Program-made: the position numbers and the translations under genes
The notes under the pieces: model-generated
The model's input: only the letters and a program-made list of their open reading frames with translations
Told to the model about the DNA's origin: nothing
The model's database searches: none
Part shown: piece after piece, positions 19,191-29,546 of the stretch
Layout: each line of letters opens with the position of its first letter
Numbering within the stretch: position 1 is the first letter of the stretch
Source of the DNA: Chitinophagaceae bacterium
GTDB lineage: Bacteria > Bacteroidota > Bacteroidia > Chitinophagales > Chitinophagaceae
Length of the DNA: 64,000 nt
Reading direction: 5' to 3'
Assembly: GCA_016713965.1 (NCBI GenBank)
Contig: JADJOC010000009.1
Coordinates: forward strand, 1,178,001 to 1,242,000

Positions 19191-21229
19191 TTATCCTTTC
19201 ATCTCTTCCAACTCTTTCTTCAACCTAAACATTTCATCCCTTAACCTTGCCGCTTCCATAAAATCCAAATCTTTAGCAGCCTTCTCCATTTCTTTTTTAA
19301 TTTTAGCAATCCCTTTTTCCATCTGGGGAATGGTTTTATACACGGCCTGGTCTTCAGCAGCCATGCGTACCAAATCTTCATCGGGTGCAATGGCATATGC
19401 ATTAGAAGGGTCATACCCTTTTACATCCAACACCGAGCCCTGTGCCATAATCTGTTCCTTGCTTTTATAATAGTAGTAGGCGTAATGTTATGCTTGATAT
19501 TAAATTCTATCTGCTTTTCCCTGCGGCGATACGTTTCATCAATAGTTTTCTGCATGCTGTCGGTCATTTTATCAGCATAAAAAATTACCAGGCCATCCAC
19601 ATTACGGGCAGCCCTACCCGCAGTTTGCGTTAAGCTTTTTTCATTGCGTAAAAAACCTTCTTTATCTGCATCCAGGATAGCTACCAATGATACTTCCGGC
19701 AAATCCAATCCTTCTCTTAATAAATTTACTCCCACCAGCACATCGATTACGCCTAGACGAAGTTCCCGTAAAATCTCCACCCTTTCCAACGCATCTACCT
19801 CGCTGTGAATATATTTGCTTTTTATATTGATGCGGTGCAGGTATTTGTCCATTTCTTCGGCCATACGCTTGGTAAGCGTGGTTACCAGCACCCGGTCCCC
19901 TTTCGTAATACGTTTATCAATTTCATCCAGCAAATCGTCAATCTGGTTAAGCGAAGGCCTTATTTCGATTGGCGGATCCAATAAGCCTGTTGGCCTTACT
20001 ACCTGCTCCACCACTACACCGCCACATTTTTCCAGCTCATAATCTCCAGGTGTAGCCGATACAAACACAGTTTGATTGGTCAATGTTTCAAACTCGTGAA
20101 AATTAAGCGGCCTGTTGTCTAAAGCGGATGGCAGGCGGAATCCATAATCTACCAATACCAGTTTCCTGCTCCTGTCACCACCATACATTCCACTCACCTG
20201 TGGTACGGTTTGATGGCTTTCATCAATAATGCATAAAAAATCTTTTGGAAAATAATCCAACAGGCAAAACGGCCTTGTCCCAGGCATGCGCCTGTCAAAA
20301 AATCTTGAATAATTTTCAATACCATTGCAATAGCCAAGCTCTCTTATCATCTCCAGATCATAATTAACCCTTTCGCTTATACGCTGTGCTTCAATATATT
20401 TACCTACACTTTTGTAATATTCCACCTGTGCATGGCACTCATCCTGTATATCATGGATTACCTGCAGCAATGCCTCTTTAGGCGCTACGTATAAGGTAGC
20501 CGGAAAAATAGCAGCATTATCAACCAAACCAATTCTTTTGTTGCTGCCAAGTTCCAATGTTTCTATACTTTCTATTTCATCTCCAAAAAAAGTAATCCGG
20601 TAGCCAAAATCCACGTAAGGTAAATTGATATCTACCGTATCTCCTTTTACCCGGAAAGTGCCCCGTTTAAATTCCTCCTGGCTCCTGTTGTATAAAGAGT
20701 TTACTAAAGAGTGTAAAAATCCCTGCCGGGAAATAACCTGCCCGGTTTGGATGCGGATAATGCCATTTTCATAATCAGTAGGGTTGCCCATACCATAAAT
20801 ACAGCTTACACTGGCCACTACAATAATATCCCTGCGGCCGCTTAATAATTGTGCGGTAGCCTGCAACCTCAGCTTATCCAGTTCTTCATTAATACTTAAA
20901 TCTTTTTCTATGTACGTATCACTAACGGGCATATACGCTTCCGGCTGGTAATAATCGTAATAGCTTACAAAATACCCTACTGCATTATCAGGAAAAAACT
21001 GTTTGAATTCGCCATACAATTGCGCCACCAATGTTTTATTGTGCGTCAATACCAATGTCGGCTTTTGCACATTTTGAATAACATTGGCCATGGTAAAAGT
21101 TTTGCCACTACCGGTTACGCCTAGTAGCGTTTGGTATCGTTCCCCTTCTAAAATACCTTCGGTAAGTTTTTGTATGGCATCAGGCTGATCACCTGCGGGT
21201 TTATATGGAGATTGTAATTGAAAAGGCAT
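19191..21229 (-). CDS. uvrB: Excinuclease ABC subunit UvrB (one-base frame break near the C-terminus)
   Basis: UvrB is the damage-verifying helicase of nucleotide excision repair. Visible are the Walker A motif LLGVTGSGKTFTMANV, the beta-hairpin YYDYYQPEAYMPVSDTYIEK, the DESH box (LCIIDESHQTVPQ), the helicase motif TQTAGRAARN and the C-terminal UVR motif (DLDFMEAARLRDEMFRLKKE). The start at 21229 (MPFQLQSPYKPAGDQPDA) fits the family; a longer frame adds 27 unrelated residues. The frame breaks at 19463-19466, where a run of four T on this strand should be five: restoring one base turns IKARNRLW into the expected IKSKEQIMAQGSV and joins the two parts into 679 residues. Such a clean fix suggests a sequencing slip. 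Confidence 0.95.
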
Positions 21230-21313
21230 AATTTTTTTAGTTGGATGCCATCTTCGGTGCTGCCAACCCCGTCCGAAGGCGGGGCCGTAATCACTTTTCC
21301 GGCATACCATTAA

Positions 21314-21341
21314 GGAACATTTTTTAAAACGAAATTGTTCC
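21314..21341. promoter_or_regulatory. Inverted repeat upstream of uvrB, in the 321-base gap before the GNAT gene
   Basis: GGAACA at 21314 and TGTTCC at 21336 form exact arms around a 16-base AT-rich centre, about 85 bases upstream of the uvrB start. GAAC/GTTC arms recall the LexA operator of Gram-positive bacteria, but the spacing here is much wider, so an SOS operator is only a guess. The same gap (21230-21550) also holds a small GC-rich hairpin around 21271-21288 (CCCCG/CGGGG arms). No gene is visible in it. Confidence 0.3.
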
Positions 21342-21550
21342 TAAAATTAGTAAAATTATACAAGCGTTAGCTAATCTTATTATGGTACTTATTGTTTTAA
21401 AGAAAAATAAGTACTACTTTTATATTATAAAATAAACGCCTCTGTTACTTTCTTTTTTATGTAATATGCCTGGTATTGCTTAAGGTTTCCCTTTACAAGA
21501 CACTCTTGTAAAGTATTTGTATTTTTCTAAACCTTAATAATTTAATTTCA

Positions 21551-22078
21551 ATGTTTATAATAAAATCTGACAGGCTAAGCCTTTGGGCTTTGTCATACGA
21601 GCAAGTAATTGCTTTATCGAATAATAGAAATAATCTCGAAAAATCTATTGGGCTTTTTCTATCAACTTTTGAGCTAAATGCTGATGAAAATTTCTTAAAT
21701 GAGCTTGCTGAAGCGCTTAACAGTCATATAGCGCCAATGATAAAAAAGAATGTAGCTTTTTATGAATGGTATACCCATTGGCTGATCGTGGATGAGCAAC
21801 AAAAACTAACCATCGGCGGTATCGGCGGAACAGGATTGCCAGATGCAAATGGTGAGGTAATGATTGGATATTTTATTGATAAGAAGTTTGAGAAGCAAGG
21901 CTATGCAACCGAAGCGTTAAATTCTTTTGTAAAATGGTTGTTCCAAAATAACGACTTACTTGCTGTTATCGCTGATACCCCGGTTGATAATTTCGGCTCT
22001 CAAAGAGTCCTTCAAAAGGCAGGGTTTAAACGTATTGGTGAGGTAGAAGAGGTAATTAAATGGAAGCTTTCCCGCTAA
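21551..22078 (+). CDS. GNAT-family N-acetyltransferase
   Basis: 175 residues resembling RimJ/RimL-type acetyltransferases. Central strands TIGGIGGTGLPDANGEVMIG and YFIDKKFEKQGYATEAL form the acetyl-CoA site (the Q-x-G-Y-A-T loop), followed by the VDNFGSQRVLQKAGFKRIG motif that ends nearly all members. The N-terminal 75 residues, including a YEWYTHWLIVD strand, shape the acceptor site; the acceptor is not predictable. It stands alone on the plus strand with a terminator about 75 bases behind it. Confidence 0.85.
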   Translation: MFIIKSDRLSLWALSYEQVIALSNNRNNLEKSIGLFLSTFELNADENFLNELAEALNSHIAPMIKKNVAFYEWYTHWLIVDEQQKLTIGGIGGTGLPDANGEVMIGYFIDKKFEKQGYATEALNSFVKWLFQNNDLLAVIADTPVDNFGSQRVLQKAGFKRIGEVEEVIKWKLSR

Positions 22079-22152
22079 CTTTATAGTTATTTTCTATGTG
22101 GTTTTTTATAGGTATAGAAATTACTATACTCATTAATAATATTATAGTAATA

Positions 22153-22184
22153 AAAAAGCCGTTCAAAAAAATGAGCGGCTTTTT
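22153..22184. terminator. Bidirectional rho-independent terminator
   Basis: AAAAAGCCG (22153-22161) pairs with CGGCTTTTT (22176-22184) around a 14-base loop. It lies between two convergent genes, the GNAT gene and the HmuY-like gene, and the A/T flanks give a U-tract in either direction. Confidence 0.8.
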
Positions 22185-22203
22185 AATCCTCATAGTTAAT
22201 AAT

Positions 22204-23265
22204 TTATTGTAATAATTTATATTTCAGCTGTGGTTTACCCCTTGTTCCGCCTTCGTCATTGTGAAAACTTAAAAATTTTAATTTATATATATTTCCTGAA
22301 GGATCTTTTATTACATAAAACCTGTCTGCTTTTACTTTAGAAGCTCCCGGATTCATAGAAGCTGTTCTCCATTTTGTACTTATTATATCAACTGTATTAC
22401 TAAAGGTTATATTATTTGCATCAGCTTTTGAAAAATTTTCATAACTAACATTATTGCTTGCTAATACTTCTGCTGCAGTAACTCCGGCTTTTGTATTAAT
22501 AGATATAAAATCGGATGAAGCGTAAGGTATCATCGTGTTTGGATCCAAAGCCGTTTCAAACATGGTATAAGACCATTTGATGTCCCACTTGGTTTTTACC
22601 GGTTCCCCGTTAACTACACCATTATCAAATGACACGTATTTAAAATTATAGTCTGCATCTTTTGCAACATCAATTGTAGCAAAGGCAGCAGCAGCAAGTT
22701 TGGCATATTGCAATTTATATCCTCCATTGGTATTGCGCAATATGCGTATTTTATACCAGTCCCGGGCTGGTGTACCACCACCTGTGCCACGGTTGATAAT
22801 ATATACCTTATTATCTGCATCAATAGAAGATACAGAAGCAATAACAGTTTTTGTAAGATCCCCGTGCACATTATCTACCAGCAACATTGATGCTGCTTCA
22901 AATCCTAATGCCAGGTTATTAAACCCGGTAGTATCTGCAATATTTACTGCAGCCAGGTCATTTTTAGATAAACCTTTTGCTGTGGCAGAGGTAGTATTGT
23001 TTAATATCACCCTAAAATCCGTGCCGGTGTAAAATCCAAGATCCCAGCTTTTCCTTTCTACAGCTGTTTGCACATCTGTGCTAAAATCAACAAATACAGA
23101 ATTACCTGCACTGCTTCCGGGTTCATTACCCACCAACCCGCTTAACTGTAACTCAGATCCGGTGGAAGGCGCTATAATTATAATAGGATCTACATCTTCT
23201 TTTTTACAGGCAAACAGCACAGCTGTCGTCATTATTAGCAGGCCTGTTTTTTTAAATTGAATCAT
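22204..23265 (-). CDS. HmuY-family haem-binding lipoprotein
   Basis: 353 residues. The N-terminus MIQFKKTGLLIMTTAVLFAC ends in a lipobox cysteine followed by KKED, so it is an outer-membrane lipoprotein. The body fits the HmuY fold: KSWDLGFYTGTDFRVILNNT near the start, the doublet KTKWDIKWSYTMFETAL in the middle and DRFYVIKDPSGNIYKLKFLS at the end. HmuY proteins capture haem and hand it to a TonB-dependent receptor. The receptor gene lies directly upstream on the same strand with a gap of about 40 bases, as in the hmuYR operon (order reversed). A protein-level haem ligand cannot be named from sequence alone. Confidence 0.85.
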   Translation of the reverse strand: MIQFKKTGLLIMTTAVLFACKKEDVDPIIIIAPSTGSELQLSGLVGNEPGSSAGNSVFVDFSTDVQTAVERKSWDLGFYTGTDFRVILNNTTSATAKGLSKNDLAAVNIADTTGFNNLALGFEAASMLLVDNVHGDLTKTVIASVSSIDADNKVYIINRGTGGGTPARDWYKIRILRNTNGGYKLQYAKLAAAAFATIDVAKDADYNFKYVSFDNGVVNGEPVKTKWDIKWSYTMFETALDPNTMIPYASSDFISINTKAGVTAAEVLASNNVSYENFSKADANNITFSNTVDIISTKWRTASMNPGASKVKADRFYVIKDPSGNIYKLKFLSFHNDEGGTRGKPQLKYKLLQ

Positions 23266-23306
23266 TGTTTCTAATTGTATTGATTAATTAATATATTGTT
23301 TACGTC

Positions 23307-25352
23307 TTATTTTTTATTCCATTGAAAGGTTAGCGATAAAAAACAGGAGCGGCCATAACTCACCGGAACTGCGCCGACAGAATTATGAATGCCTCCTGCG
23401 GATATACCCGTATTGGAAAGGTTGTTTACATTAAATATATTTTTTATGCCCCCGGATAAAATGAAATGTGTAAATATATTTTTGTGATGGTAAAATCAAC
23501 CCAGCTTAAATCTTCTATATTAGTTAATTGTACCACTTCTTTGCTATCAATCGTTGCTAATTGATAGCCCGGCCTTTGCCTGTGTATTTATAAAACAGAC
23601 TAAAGCTCGTAGCTATCTTTTGCAACTATAAATAATGGTGGAATTAATTTCAGGCGACCATACAAAAGCAGGTAAATTTTCGTTTTTATATTGCTCGTCC
23701 CCGGCAAAGCTATTGTAGCGCCCAATATAAGAGAACCCTGCGCTGGCCTGCAAATTTTTCCAGGTAATACTATTTTCTATTGTAGTACCGGCAGTTTTAA
23801 ATTTGTCTATGTTAACCAATGTAAATTGCGATGGATTATTAATACTATTGGCATAGTTGATCAGGTTATTAAATTTATTATAAAAACCGCTTAATGTAGA
23901 AGTAATGCGGATTTTTTTGGAATTTATCTTTGCCCAGCTTAATGATCCTGTAAAGCTGTTTGAATTTTCAGCTTTAAGATCCGAATTGCCAACAATGTTA
24001 TGATTGGCATCCTGGAAATCAAAATACAATTCACGTAATGCCGGAGAGCGGAAGCCATACGCATAAGCGATACGCAAATCAATCTCTTCATTTAAAATGA
24101 ATTTTGTATTAATAGACGGAATTACAGGAGGAGCGTTGTATACAGAATTTTTGATAAACCTTAACCCCGGTCTTATATTGATTGCAGCAACAGGTTTTAT
24201 TTCTGAAGATATAAAAAATGCATAATCTGCGATAGAAGGGTTACCTATAATGCGTTGGCCCCGGGCAGCTTCATAATTAATATCAATGCCAGGCTGCAGG
24301 CTTATTTTATCTGATAAAGTATATTGCAGCGTAGTACGAAAAACGGCAGTATTAAATATGGCTGTATCTTGTTCACCTGCCTCAGTAGTTAATTTATCTG
24401 TGTTTGTTTCAAAATTATGCTCCGTAGTTTTTGTTGTACGCTTATAATTCGTGTAAGAGAGTATATTGTTTAGTTGCAAATCTTTATTAATCCGCCATTC
24501 ACTTTGCAACTGGTGCATATACCGGTTAGTAATAAATTGCTGGTCTTTGGCCCTGAAAATATTTAAATTAATTGCTCCTTTGCCGGTAATGGTTTCATCT
24601 AACCCATCAAGCCTGTAATAAACTTTAAAGTTACCAGTACTAAAATTTAGTTTTATGTTTCCCAACCATTGTTCCTTAGGTTTCCAGCTTTTTGCCCTGC
24701 CATAAGCATCTCCGCCAAAGCCGTTAAAATCTATATGGGAAACACCGGCATTAATACCCCACTTATTTTTGTGCCAGCCAATATTTAATGATTGCTGGTG
24801 AAGCCCCTGGTAATTAAAAGGATAATATTCGCTGCCTGCTGTTTCTTCCTGCACTTTTGCATTCACTGTCCAGTTTTCTTTACTTTCTTTTTTTGTAATA
24901 ATATTAATCACACCAGCCAATGCATCTGATCCATAAGATACGGACATTGGTCCATCTACAATTTCAATACGATCAATAGTATTAATATCCACCTGGTTAA
25001 GGCTTTCCCGGGTATCACCCCTGTCAGTCATGGGTACACCGTCTAATAAAATTTTTACATTACGGCCGCTCATTCCCATTAATTGTACATCAGCAGTACC
25101 CAGTGTATTATCGTTGGAAAAGCGAAATCCTAATTCATTGCTCAATACCTGCTGTATATTATTAGCACCCCGCAGCCTGATGCGTTCATTATTTATTACA
25201 CGTAACTGGTATACAGAATTCTTTAAAGATTGTGGTTTATATTGACCGGTAATTATTACTTCCTCTAATTGTTTTGTAGCGGTAACAGTATCTTGTGCCA
25301 GTAAACCAGTGGCAGCTATTAATGCAAAAAGGCTGACATATATTTTTCTCAT
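23307..25352 (-). CDS. TonB-dependent receptor (HmuR-like), frameshifted near the C-terminus
   Basis: Signal peptide MRKIYVSLFALIAATGLLAQ; a longer open frame to 25448 adds 32 unlikely residues. The TonB-box/plug region begins LEEVIITGQYKPQ and contains the plug signatures VKILLDGVPMTDRGD, DRIEIVDGPMSVSYGSDALA and GVINIITKK. A barrel of alternating strands follows. The annotated frame stops at 23613, but shifted frames continue the barrel (TSFSLFYKYTGKG, then FTHFILSGGIKNIFNV) to the terminal aromatic strand SLTFQWNKK and a stop at 23307. Three frame changes fall within 150 bases, more than in other genes here, so genuine decay is possible. Paired with HmuY, haem is the likely substrate. Confidence 0.85.
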
Positions 25353-25573
25353 TTTCTTAATTAATTTGCAAAAGTCGCTTAATGGCAAATGATATTTATC
25401 ATCATTCGGTAAAGAATAATTCTTGTAGAATTTTTGCAAATATGACATACATTCCGGTAGTAATAATTACCCTATCGGGAAAAGGGTTTACGGGAAAAGG
25501 AAACTGACATTCTAATGACAAACAGGCATAATCTTCATAAATCAGATATAGTTGAATTAATGCATATTTAATG

Positions 25574-25603
25574 TTGCTATACGGCTTAATTAACGTACCT
25601 TTG
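25574..25603 (+). promoter_or_regulatory. Bacteroidota-type promoter of typA
   Basis: TTG at 25574-25576 and TACCTTTG at 25596-25603 are separated by 19 bases, matching the -33 TTTG / -7 TAnnTTTG consensus of the Bacteroidota sigma factor. The predicted transcript start leaves a leader of about 75 bases before the ATG at 25686. Confidence 0.75.
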
Positions 25604-25685
25604 CGCCTCGAAAAATCAGTTGGAATATTGGGGTGGATAATAATTTTTCCGTTATCAGCGTTTCAACATATTAACTTTTACAAAA

Positions 25686-27497
25686 ATGAACATAAGAAAC
25701 ATTGCAATTATTGCCCACGTAGATCATGGTAAAACTACCCTGGTAGATAAGATTTTACATAGCACCAATATTTTTCGTGACAACCAGGAAACAGGTGAAC
25801 TGATAATGGATAATAACGACCTGGAAAGAGAGCGTGGAATCACCATATTCAGTAAAAACATCTCAGTAACTTATAAAGGAACTAAAATTAATGTGATAGA
25901 TACCCCGGGGCATAGTGATTTTGGCGGTGAAGTAGAGCGTGTGTTAAAAATGGCTGATGGTGTTTTATTACTGGTAGATGCTTTTGAAGGGCCGATGCCG
26001 CAAACACGTTTTGTATTGCAAAAAGCTTTACAGTTAGGCTTACGCCCGATTGTGGTAATTAATAAAGTAGATAAAGAAAACTGCCGTCCTGATGAAGTGC
26101 ATGATGCAGTATTTGAATTATTCTTTAACCTGGATGCTACTGAAGACCAATTGAATTTTCCAACTATTTATGGCAGCAGCAAGCAGGGTTGGATGAATAC
26201 ATCAGTAACACCCACAGAGAATATCTTTCCTTTATTAGATGCGGTTTTAGAATTTGTGCCGGAACCAAAAGTAAATGAAGGTACTTTGCAAATGCAGATC
26301 ACTTCACTCGATTATTCTTCATTCTTAGGCAGGATTGCAGTTGGTAAAGTAGCCCGTGGTGTAATAAAAGAAGCCCAGCCCATTGCTTTGGTGCAGGCAG
26401 ATGGTGCAATAAAAAAATCCAAAATCAAAGAATTATATGTATTTGAAGCATTAGGTAAAAAGAAAGTTACCGAAGTAAGCGCAGGCGATATCTGTGCTAT
26501 CGTGGGGCTGGAAGAATTTAACATAGGTGATACCATTTGTGATGCTGAATTTCCTGAAGCATTACCGGTAATAAGCGTGGATGAGCCTACAATGAGCATG
26601 CTTTTCAGCATTAACAACTCGCCATTTTTTGGCCGGGATGGAAAATTTGTTACTTCAAGGCATTTGAGGGACAGGCTGATGAAGGAAACTGAAAAAAACT
26701 TAGCCTTACGGGTAGAAGATACAGACGGCGCAGACAGCTTTTTAGTATATGGCCGTGGCATTTTGCATTTGGGAATATTGATAGAAACCATGCGCAGGGA
26801 AGGATATGAATTAACTGTAGGTCAGCCGCAGGTTTTAGTAAAGCAAATTGACGGTAAAAAATGTGAACCTTTTGAAAACCTGGTGGTAGATGTGCCACAG
26901 GAATTTAGTGGTAAAGTAATTGATTTGGTTACACAGCGCAAAGGTGAGTTATTGATCATGGAAAGCAAAGGGGAAATGCAGCACCTGGAGTTTGAAATAC
27001 CTTCCCGTGGATTAATTGGCTTGCGTAGCAATATGCTGACCAATACTGCCGGCGAAGCTGTAATGGCCCACCGCCTTATTGAATACAGGCCCTGGAAAGG
27101 ACCTATTCCCGGTCGAAATAACGGTGTGTTGCTTTCTAAAAATACAGAAAAAACCACAGGTTATTCTATTGATAAATTGCAGGACAGGGGTAAGTTTTTT
27201 GTAGATCCGGGAGAAGAAGTGTATATAGGGCAAGTGATTGCAGAGCACATCAAGCCAGGAGATTTAGTGGTAAATGCTACAGAACCTAAAAAATTAACCA
27301 ATCACCGTGCCAGCGGCAGTGATGATGCCAGCCGTATAGCCCCAAAAACGTTAATGACTTTGGAAGAATGCATGGAGTATATCCAGCAGGATGAATGTAT
27401 TGAAGTAACGCCAAAGAATATACGCATGCGTAAAGTGATTTTAAATGAAGAAGAAAGAAAAAGAGTACAAAAATCAATGGTATCCGAAGCATCATAA
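25686..27497 (+). CDS. typA: Translational GTPase TypA/BipA
   Basis: 603 residues, intact and of normal family length. GTPase motifs: G1 AHVDHGKTTLVDKIL, the switch I region LERERGITIFSKNISV, G3 DTPGHSDFGGEVERVL and G4 VVINKVDKENC. The EF-G-like domain II follows, then the BipA-specific C-terminal part with LEFEIPSRGLIGLRSNMLTN and the final KKLTNHRASGSDDASRIAP block. BipA acts on the ribosome in 50S assembly and stress growth. It is led by a good promoter and is not in an obvious operon; the next gene begins 60 bases later. Confidence 0.97.
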   Translation: MNIRNIAIIAHVDHGKTTLVDKILHSTNIFRDNQETGELIMDNNDLERERGITIFSKNISVTYKGTKINVIDTPGHSDFGGEVERVLKMADGVLLLVDAFEGPMPQTRFVLQKALQLGLRPIVVINKVDKENCRPDEVHDAVFELFFNLDATEDQLNFPTIYGSSKQGWMNTSVTPTENIFPLLDAVLEFVPEPKVNEGTLQMQITSLDYSSFLGRIAVGKVARGVIKEAQPIALVQADGAIKKSKIKELYVFEALGKKKVTEVSAGDICAIVGLEEFNIGDTICDAEFPEALPVISVDEPTMSMLFSINNSPFFGRDGKFVTSRHLRDRLMKETEKNLALRVEDTDGADSFLVYGRGILHLGILIETMRREGYELTVGQPQVLVKQIDGKKCEPFENLVVDVPQEFSGKVIDLVTQRKGELLIMESKGEMQHLEFEIPSRGLIGLRSNMLTNTAGEAVMAHRLIEYRPWKGPIPGRNNGVLLSKNTEKTTGYSIDKLQDRGKFFVDPGEEVYIGQVIAEHIKPGDLVVNATEPKKLTNHRASGSDDASRIAPKTLMTLEECMEYIQQDECIEVTPKNIRMRKVILNEEERKRVQKSMVSEAS

Positions 27498-27557
27498 TAA
27501 GCTTGTGAATATGCCTTTATGAAACATAAGTGACACAAGCCGGAATAAACACAGTAT

Positions 27558-28514
27558 ATGAATAACTTACTATTTGTAGCGCCTGACAGTGTTGGCATTG
27601 TAAAAGTTATACATGACGGGTTTAAAAGTTATACAAATTACCAGGTCGATTTCTTCAATATAGAAGATTGTAAGGATAAATTTAAGTACCGGAATTTTTT
27701 GCACCGGGCAGCTAATTTTTTTTCTAAATTAATATTGAAAAAAAATTTAAAAAAAGTACATTACCAAAAGCTTGTAAGTGGACGGATAAGTAAACTGTCA
27801 GAAAAATATGAAACAATAATCATTATAAGGCCTGATTTTTTATCTGATACCAATTTATTATTATTAAGAGAAAAAGCAAATTATTTTGTAGCTTATTACT
27901 GGGATACAGTAGCATTTTTTTCACGTAAACTTGATATACGTCATTTTTTTGATAAAATATTCAGCTTCGACTCACATGATTGTGAGAAATACGGGTTTGT
28001 TTTCTTGCCAAATTTTTATTTTTTTGAAAATTCTCCCGGAGAGATAAAATATGAAGTATACAATCTAAGTTCTTACGATAAAAGAAAATTCCTTTTAGAA
28101 AAAGTTGCTCAACGCCTCGAAGAATTGCGGGTATCCTATAAAATAAGATGCCGCAGTGGAAAGCCTGTTAATAGTAAGTATATCGAAAGGTTTGAAAATA
28201 TTATAGATTACCGGGAAATGTTAGGTGAAGTAGCGTTTTGTAATGTATTGCTTGAAATACAAACCAGTAATCAAAATGGATTAACATTCAGACCCTTTGA
28301 AGCATTGGGATTAAATAAAAAATTAATTACAAACAGCAAAGTAATCAGGGATTATGATTTTTACGATGAAAATAATATTTTAATCATTGACGAAACTAAT
28401 ATCAGTATTCCTAAACAATTTTTTGAAACACCTTATAAGAAAATCCCGGATACGGTAAAACAAAAATATCACTTAAAAAATTGGGTTACTGCAATTCTTA
28501 CTAAAACCCATTAA
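27558..28514 (+). CDS. Putative glycosyltransferase of LPS/capsule biosynthesis
   Basis: 318 residues without signal peptide. It opens MNNLLFVAPDSVGIVKVIHD, a Rossmann-like strand and helix. A second domain is suggested by NGLTFRPFEALGLNKKLITN followed by DENNILIIDE, the place and form of the nucleotide-sugar motif in GT-B enzymes of the CgeB/RfaS-like type. The middle region (RPDFLSDTNLLLLREKANYF, then YYWDTVAFF and FSFDSHDCEKYG) also matches such proteins. I cannot name donor or acceptor. It lies next to a GT2 and a GT4 gene, from which it is separated by the IS982 insertion, so the three probably formed one polysaccharide cluster. Confidence 0.55.
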   Translation: MNNLLFVAPDSVGIVKVIHDGFKSYTNYQVDFFNIEDCKDKFKYRNFLHRAANFFSKLILKKNLKKVHYQKLVSGRISKLSEKYETIIIIRPDFLSDTNLLLLREKANYFVAYYWDTVAFFSRKLDIRHFFDKIFSFDSHDCEKYGFVFLPNFYFFENSPGEIKYEVYNLSSYDKRKFLLEKVAQRLEELRVSYKIRCRSGKPVNSKYIERFENIIDYREMLGEVAFCNVLLEIQTSNQNGLTFRPFEALGLNKKLITNSKVIRDYDFYDENNILIIDETNISIPKQFFETPYKKIPDTVKQKYHLKNWVTAILTKTH

Positions 28515-28522
28515 ATTATTAT

Positions 28523-29543
28523 TAACGTGTTGTGCTATTAACAAATGTTAATAAATAAAGTTGTACTAATTTGAATAAAAAGATGTTGTGAAGTTGTCTA
28601 GGTAAGTGACTAAACTTTCTAAACAATATGCACAACATCCGAACAAATTTCAGCAAATTCTACGGCATTTGCAAAGATCTTTTTAAAAATGAAACGGGTT
28701 ATAAAACAAATTTTCAGGTTTATCCTGTGCGCCCCAAAATGAATGACCTGGAAATCGTTTCATTGGCTTGTTGTATGGAGGCATTAAGTATTGATTCTGA
28801 AAATTTGTTATGGAGTAAATTAAAAAAGATTATGCTTCATACTTTCCGAATTTAATAGATCGAAGCCGTTTTAATAGAAGAAGAAAACGGCTGGCACCAT
28901 TCATCATTGAGGTGCAGGAACATATATCGTCTAAGCTTGCAAATCAAAGCCAGGCAATGATTGTAGACAGCATTCCTGTTCCTGTTGTAAAATGGCAAGA
29001 GAAAAAGGTTCAAATCATTCCGAAAATCATATGAAACGGCTCCGGCCAAAGGGTGGAGTGCTGTTAACAAAGGCTGGTTTATTGGTTACAAACTACATGT
29101 CATATTTTTTGATAATGGAGTAGTTCAACAAAGTGGTATTACAAAAGCGAGTGCACATGATATTAATTTCCTGAAACAGGTAAAATTTGCCAACAGAAAA
29201 GAAGATGCTTGGCGATAGGGCCTATATATCAAAGACCTTACAAATGGATTTATTTGAACAGTATAAAGTAACATTAAAAGTACCTTTTAGGAACAATCAA
29301 CATGATTACAAAAAATATCCTAAAAAGTACAAATCGAAAAGACAAATGGTTGAAACATTTTTTGCACAAATGTGCGATCAATTCAATTTGAAACGTAATT
29401 ATGCAAAATCTTATGAGGGTTTGGCTGTAAGATTGGCTTCAAAACTGTCTTCCATGTCGATTTTGCATTGGATTAACCATTTAAATGGAAAAAAATTAGC
29501 TCAAATCAAACATGCTTTGAGTTTTTAATAGCACAACACGTTA
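28523..29543 (+). mobile_element. IS982-family insertion sequence, degenerate
   Basis: Perfect 18-base inverted repeats TAACGTGTTGTGCTATTA bound the element at 28523-28540 and 29526-29543 (1021 bp). TTATTA lies immediately outside the right end (29544-29549) and, after one extra base, outside the left end (28516-28521), a possible target duplication. It sits between the genes at 27558 and 29547, within a few bases of both stop codons, so neither gene is cut. Confidence 0.9.
28628..29528 (+). pseudogene. IS982-family transposase, frameshifted
   Basis: Four frames in order make one IS982-type protein of about 300 residues: 28628-28855 with MNDLEIVSLACCMEALSIDS; then FPNLIDRSRFNRRRKRL, the conserved RxxFNRRRR box, with MIVDSIPVPV; then GWSAVNKGWFIGYKLHVIFF and SGITKASAHDINFLKQV; and 29187-29528 with LGDRAYISKTLQ, LKVPFRNNQ and VETFFAQMCDQFNL. 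The DDE residues (VDSIPVPV, LGDRAY, VETFF) are present. Frame breaks lie near 28846, 29030 and 29200. Confidence 0.88.
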
Positions 29544-29546
29544 TTA

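Noticed and set aside
21230..21310. N-terminal extension of UvrB to 21310.
   Set aside because: The extra 27 residues are Arg/Trp-rich without family support and come from a GC-rich hairpin area; the family starts at MPFQLQSPYKPAGDQ.
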